Source of the DNA: Tetragonia tetragonoides
Lineage: Eukaryota; Streptophyta; Magnoliopsida; Caryophyllales; Aizoaceae
Length of the DNA stretch: 64,000 nucleotides
Direction of reading: 5' to 3'
Assembly: GCA_038025085.1 (NCBI GenBank)
Contig: CM076144.1
Location: 31,989,501-32,053,500 of the forward strand
The position numbers and the translations under genes were made by a program. The notes beneath the pieces are model-generated. The model worked only from the letters and a program-made list of their open reading frames with translations. It did no database searches and was not told the DNA's origin. Shown here one piece after another: positions 59,767-64,000 of the stretch. Each line of letters begins with the position of its first letter. Position 1 is the stretch's first letter.

Positions 59767-61046
59767 TGTAGACGCCAAAAAAGCGTCTTCAGATTTCTCC
59801 GCAATAGCCCGATGATGAAAGGAGTAATTTATTAACTTGAACTGTTATTTTTCCTTTGATAGTTAAGATAAGGTCTCAGGTTTTTCTTCCAAACACTCCT
59901 TCATTCCATTTCATTCAAAAGCCCCGTTCAATAGCTTTCCAACGACACGTCTCATGCCTCTTTCCGACTCCTTGTCGCCAAGTTGCGATTTAGGGGTAGA
60001 ACCGTCTCTTACCGAACAGGGGTAAAATGGTATTTTCACATTTTTCGGAACACTTCAATTCCTCCGAAAAATAAAAAATGGATTTGATATCGTCATTATG
60101 ACGACATCTAGCTGGCTACTGACAACTGACAGCGGCCTTGGGATAAATCCAAACGGCGCTAACCCTGCTTCTGGCCCGACTCTTTTTTCGGCCCAAATCC
60201 AATTTTCAGCTCCTTTTCAGCCGTCCAACCCTACTTCCTGCGCCTATAAATACGACCCTCCACCCACAGTTCAAAACACACAGTCTACAGTTGACAACCT
60301 CTATTCTCGGGAGTATTGACACCGAGCTTCTCCCTCTTTCTCCTAAAACTTGAGATCTATTTTTACTATTTTTGTCAAATATAGCCTACAGTTCAGGTTG
60401 AAATTCCTGAGGGCTCAAATTAAATTAATTTCCTAATTGTTTATTTTCTAGTAGTCATAATGTAGATATCATGCTAAGTAACGTTTTTATTGCTTCCTAA
60501 ATATTGTCTGTAAAGCCGTTGTAATGCGCAACTTGTCAAAAAAAAATGCATGTCTAAGCAAGGGTTAAATAAATGTTGTGATGCTTGTGGTGAACCAATT
60601 AATAGTCTAAGTCTAGGTTGTTAATCCGGATTTGCATGGGAATTATGTCTTTAAATTATTAAGCAAACTTGAGTTAGTAGAGGCCGCCATAAAACGGGCG
60701 AGTTGGGTGCCTAGCACCTTCCCATCTCGTACCTTCACCCCCGAACCCTATATTCTAGGGTACTCATATGTTCTATATGAGCGGGAGTCTTTCTAAAAAC
60801 ATGATTAGTTCACTTTTCGCGCTATTGGGTTGTCCCTTCAGTTTGTCCCTTCGATAAAACGCCGATAGCAGATTTGTGACCTCCTTCATGGTTTTTATTT
60901 AATTCAAGTCTTTACAAAAACTTTTCTAACTCGATGGTCCCTTGAACTTATCTAAACCCCCAACTTACAAATTTTCTATAAGGACGCACTCCATGGAAAC
61001 CAATACACATATAAAAAGGATTGGACGAAAATCCCGGGTCCATACA
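59767..61046 (+). repeat. 5' LTR of element 3
   Basis: 1280 bp, TGTAGACGCC...gggtccataca. A TATA box (tataaata) lies at 60245-60252. U3 carries only degenerate versions of the palindrome (gacagcggccttgg, aaacggcgctaaccc near 60133-60166). It is a sister of the LTRs at 7799 and 40117. Confidence 0.93.
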
Positions 61047-61047
61047 G

Positions 61048-61064
61048 TGGCGACTTCACTGGGG
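61048..61064 (+). promoter_or_regulatory. Primer-binding site of element 3
   Basis: The sequence tggcgacttcactgggg lies one base after the LTR. It matches the TGGCGACTCCACTGGGG-type site described for Ogre elements, which is assigned to tRNA-Arg. Confidence 0.85.
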
Positions 61065-62100
61065 TTTTATTTAAGAGGGTGAGACTCGAAAGTCAAGTTT
61101 GCTTAATTGTTTAATAACATGTTCCATATTTTTGCATTATTTGCATGTGCTTTTGCACAACATTTTGACCCTTATCGACCCTCAAGGAAGTTTGTGTCGC
61201 AACTCGTAGACAACCCGTATATCTAAAGGAATATACAGTTGTTCTATCGTGCAAATCGACGCTTCCTCACCCATTAATCATCAATCCTTGTTGATGAAAA
61301 GAATTACAATCGATGTGTCGACCATCCGCCGAACGGAAATTGTAATTTGTCGTGGTAACCTCACAGGAGCCAAAAGCCTCTAACCCACGTTCGTGCATTC
61401 GCTTGCTTGTTGTGCATGTGTCGTTGTAATGCCCGTCTGATCACATGTTTGCCTGTAAACTGCGTTATTAATATGCTTGCATGAATGCATGAATATCGTG
61501 ATTATGTGCCAACATGTACTTACGTGCTAGGAGCCTTTTTCTTTTATTTTTAGCTAGTTCCTAATGCCCGAAGATGGTGCGAGAATTCCAATTCAATAAA
61601 CACCCATCATTTTCCCGATGATATATTCTAATAAGTCATTAAACAAACTTCTAGGATCTTTTTTTTTAGTTAAAAAAAAGAGTCAGTCTTTCAGTTTCCC
61701 TTCTCCCTTTTTCCATTTCTTTATTTTCCCTTTTTTCTTTTGATGTAATTCAGATTCGGTAAAAAAAAAGGAAAATCAAAAATCAAAAAAAAAATCGGCA
61801 AAAAAAAAATCGAAAAAAGCCGCCGAACAAAAAACAATCGGAAAAAAATATAAAGAGACCGAAATTCTTTTATTTTATTTTTGTTTTATCCCATTTTTCA
61901 TTTTCTTTGAGTATAGAAAAATAAAAATAGGATAGTCCATCTTTTTCTATTTTTCTTATTTTCGTTCATTGACTTTATTTTCCTTGGATATTAGGGAAAT
62001 ATTCGGGCATTTAGGCTTAAGGACCATTCTTTTTTGGGACAATGTGTTTATCTATGTGTGGGTCAACTTTTTCTAAGATGAGAGTCTCATAGTCTTTTTC
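61065..62100 (+). other. 5' leader of element 3
   Basis: Non-coding. A-rich and T-rich homopolymer stretches lie at 61660-61930. Long leaders before gag are typical of Ogre-like elements. No ORF of note is seen. Confidence 0.6.
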
Positions 62101-63801
62101 ATGTTACTAAGCACTCCATGCTTCCTATTAAGGATAGGGGGTCCGAAGAAGAAAGGAAACCTTGAGAAAAGTTGGGCTCGACCTTCGACAAGGTTGGTTC
62201 GTCTGCAGCCGTCGACACCACCAGGTTCTCGTTTACCTCCACCACAAACAGCCTCGCCATCAATAAATTCACCCACACTACATACCTTTTTCTCCACACC
62301 TATCACCCTTCCCGACTTCGCAATGCCAAAGACTACTGATGAGAGAATGGATGAGCTCATGAGCGAGCTAGAAAGGGTACGACTCAAGGTTGAAGATATA
62401 GAGAGGAAAGGAGAAGAAGAGTCAAGGATCCCTTCCGATTCCGACTCTGAGGAAGAAGAGTCAGATGCCATGCTGGCTAAGATCACCTCTGTGCTCAAGA
62501 GTAGCGGCCTGATCCCCAACTATAGTGCCAATGTAGGAAAGTTTGACACTAAGATCAAGGGTAAGCTTCCGGCCAAGTTCTCTATGCCTGAAGTACCCAC
62601 CTTCACGGGAGTCGACAACCCACAGGACCACCTGAAATCCTTCACTACTGCTATGGCTCTAAGGGGAATTAACAAGAAACTCTATGCCCATCTGTTTCCC
62701 CAGACCCTTGATACACATGCTCGACGATGGTTCTACTCCCTAGATCTGGAAAGCTACCCAACTTGGTCCGACTTTACCACGGTCTTCCTGGCTCGATACA
62801 AGGACAATGCTACTCTCCCCATCACTTTGAGGGAGCTTGAAATTACCACTCAAGAGAGGAATGAGGGATTCACTAAATTCCTCCGTCGATGGAAATCCAA
62901 GATAGCTGAAATGGTAGAAAGACCCTCTGAAACTGAACAAATCAGGCATTTCATTAAAACTCTGCAACCAGCCTAGAGTCACCTTCAATATCAGGCCATC
63001 GACTCATACCAGGGTCTCTATGACGTCGGCATCCTCATTGAAGATGATCTCAACAAGAACAAGGACAAGGTCACCCCTAAGCCCTTCACTTATGGGAGAG
63101 ACAAGAGGACAACTGCTGGGGCTTCCTCTGGTGCTCAGGTTAATGAGGTAGCTGTTGTGAATACCTTTGCTGAAAGAAATTTACCAAGAGAATTCACCCT
63201 TCTTGGAATGACTCTGTCACATGCTCTTGAAAGAATGATCAAGAATAATCTGCTGCAGCCCATCGGACCTACTCCTGAACCATCTGTTAAGAGTCGCAAC
63301 TGGAAAGAGGAGGAATACTGCAAGTACCATCAAGGAAAAGGGCACAATACTGACAACTGTTGGGCTCTTAAATATGCTATCCAAGATAGAATTGAGAACG
63401 GAACCATACCCTTACCAAAACCTGGTCAAGCACCCAGCAACTCAAAAAACCGTTTAGGTGCAATCCTACATATTAGTGTTGAAGATGCCTTGGGACTCGA
63501 GATTGCAGGAATATGGGACAGTGACGAGGAAGATGTATGGGAGGTCCAAACCAGATCACCCATAGGAGTGACCCACTTGACACGTTCAGGTCGTCATTAT
63601 AGGCCACCAAACATCTACAATGACAGGATCCAACCTCCAGTTGAAGAAGAAGTGGAAGAAGCTCCCGCGAAAGACAAAGAATCTCCCATCACAGGGCAGC
63701 TCAAGAGAATCAAAGCCGACATCTCCATTTGGCAACTCTTAGCCTCATCCTACGAACATCGCCAGGCCATTTTGGAAGCCTTGTCAAAAGTTTCGGTATA
63801 A
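62101..63801 (+). pseudogene. Gag of element 3, with one in-frame stop
   Basis: The frame opens at ATG 62101; the ATG at 62323 (MPKTTDERMDELMSELERVR) is an alternative start that begins at the conserved part. A coiled coil and acidic spacer (SDSDSEEEESDA) come first. The capsid domain follows (MPEVPTFTGVDNPQDHLKSF; LDTHARRWFYSLDLESYPTW; RELEITTQERNEGFTKFLRR). A TAG at 62974-62976 interrupts after IKTLQPA, but the same frame continues through a zinc-knuckle-like CKYHQGKGHNTDNC near 63320-63360 to the stop at 63801. The conserved frame on both sides argues for a point mutation rather than a gene end. Confidence 0.88.
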
Positions 63802-64000
63802 CCGGATATGAGGCCTGACGAATTGGTCAGTTTCTTGGTAGGAGATAAACTCAATCGGCCATTACCTTCTCTGACAATGAACTACCTCCCGAAGGGTCCT
63901 CACACAATAATGCTTTGTACTTGACTGTATTTGCCATGGGCAAGTATGTACCTATGACCCTAGTGGACAATGGATCTGCTGTGAATGTATGCCCGTTGAG
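63802..64000 (+). pseudogene. Start of the element 3 protease region, frameshifted, cut by window end
   Basis: The active-site segment TLVDNGSAVNVCPL (63958-63999) is the D-N-G-S form known in Tat/Ogre proteases. It lies in a different frame from gag; the conserved pre-protease segment (FSDNELPPEGSSHNNALYLT) picks up this frame at about 63858. Ogre elements can separate gag-pro from pol, but the shift here falls inside a conserved block, so I favour decay. Confidence 0.8.

Larger units (their letters stand above)
59767..64000 (+). mobile_element. Element 3: 5' portion of a plus-strand Tat/Ogre-like element
   Basis: 5' LTR, Ogre-type primer site, leader of about 1 kb, gag and the start of the protease. 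It continues past the window. It is inserted in the terminal bases of the chromovirus LTR; a gtatc duplication is expected at its far end. Confidence 0.88.

Overview
The window is plant nuclear DNA made almost entirely of nested transposable elements. Three observations support a flowering plant: Ty3/gypsy elements of the Tat/Ogre and Tekay (chromovirus) types, LTR ends of the TG...CA form with plant-type primer sites, and antisense genes carrying plant-mobile-domain (PMD)-like and DUF7745-like proteins. I see no convincing host gene, tRNA, rRNA or CRISPR array. Almost every coding region is broken by stops, frameshifts or insertions. Lineage and domain names come from recognised motifs, not from searches.

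Layout, left to right. (1) 1-9084: 3' part of a plus-strand Tat/Ogre-like element (element 1). It holds the integrase end, two antisense genes (DUF7745-like, then PMD-like), a 3' tandem array, a polypurine tract and the 3' LTR (7799-9084). (2) 9085-11170 and 34712-35778: a PMD-like antisense gene (fragment X) from a related element in the opposite orientation, split by element A. (3) 11171-34711: element A, an essentially complete minus-strand Tat/Retand-like element with paired ~912-bp LTRs and a perfect 5-bp target duplication (agttc). Its left LTR holds a CACTA transposon (11598-15573, TSD gta). Its first antisense gene holds a hAT-type MITE (16792-17138). Its integrase holds a second CACTA element (24917-28433, TSD ggg). 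Besides gag-pol, A carries three antisense transcription units in a row, each behind a TATAAATA box. (4) 35779-41399: 3' part of a second plus-strand Tat/Ogre-like element (element 2), joined tail to tail to fragment X and inserted into an older relative whose 3' UTR and LTR follow (41400-~42350). (5) 42493-48364: a minus-strand Tat LTR with an upstream hairpin-rich tandem array and a PMD-like gene whose intron contains a 280-bp pure GT tract. (6) 48365-59766: a minus-strand Tekay-type chromovirus with ~2.1-2.6 kb LTRs, gag-pol and a chromodomain, all decayed. (7) 59767-64000: 5' end of a third plus-strand Tat/Ogre-like element (LTR, primer site, long leader, gag, start of protease), inserted close to the end of the chromovirus LTR.

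How the parts relate. Gag, protease, RT, RNase H and integrase are the usual retrotransposition machinery, but each copy here carries at least one defect. The Tat elements share an extra module between pol and the 3' LTR: antisense genes with introns and their own promoter-like sequences. The most interesting pattern is a GC-rich palindrome (GCCGCTAGCGG and close variants). It recurs upstream of the antisense genes and also in the U3 part of the LTRs upstream of the TATA box, as if the sense and antisense promoters share a control element. The chain of insertions (MITE and CACTA into A, A into X, Ogre-like into the chromovirus, chromovirus into element 5) gives a relative order of events.
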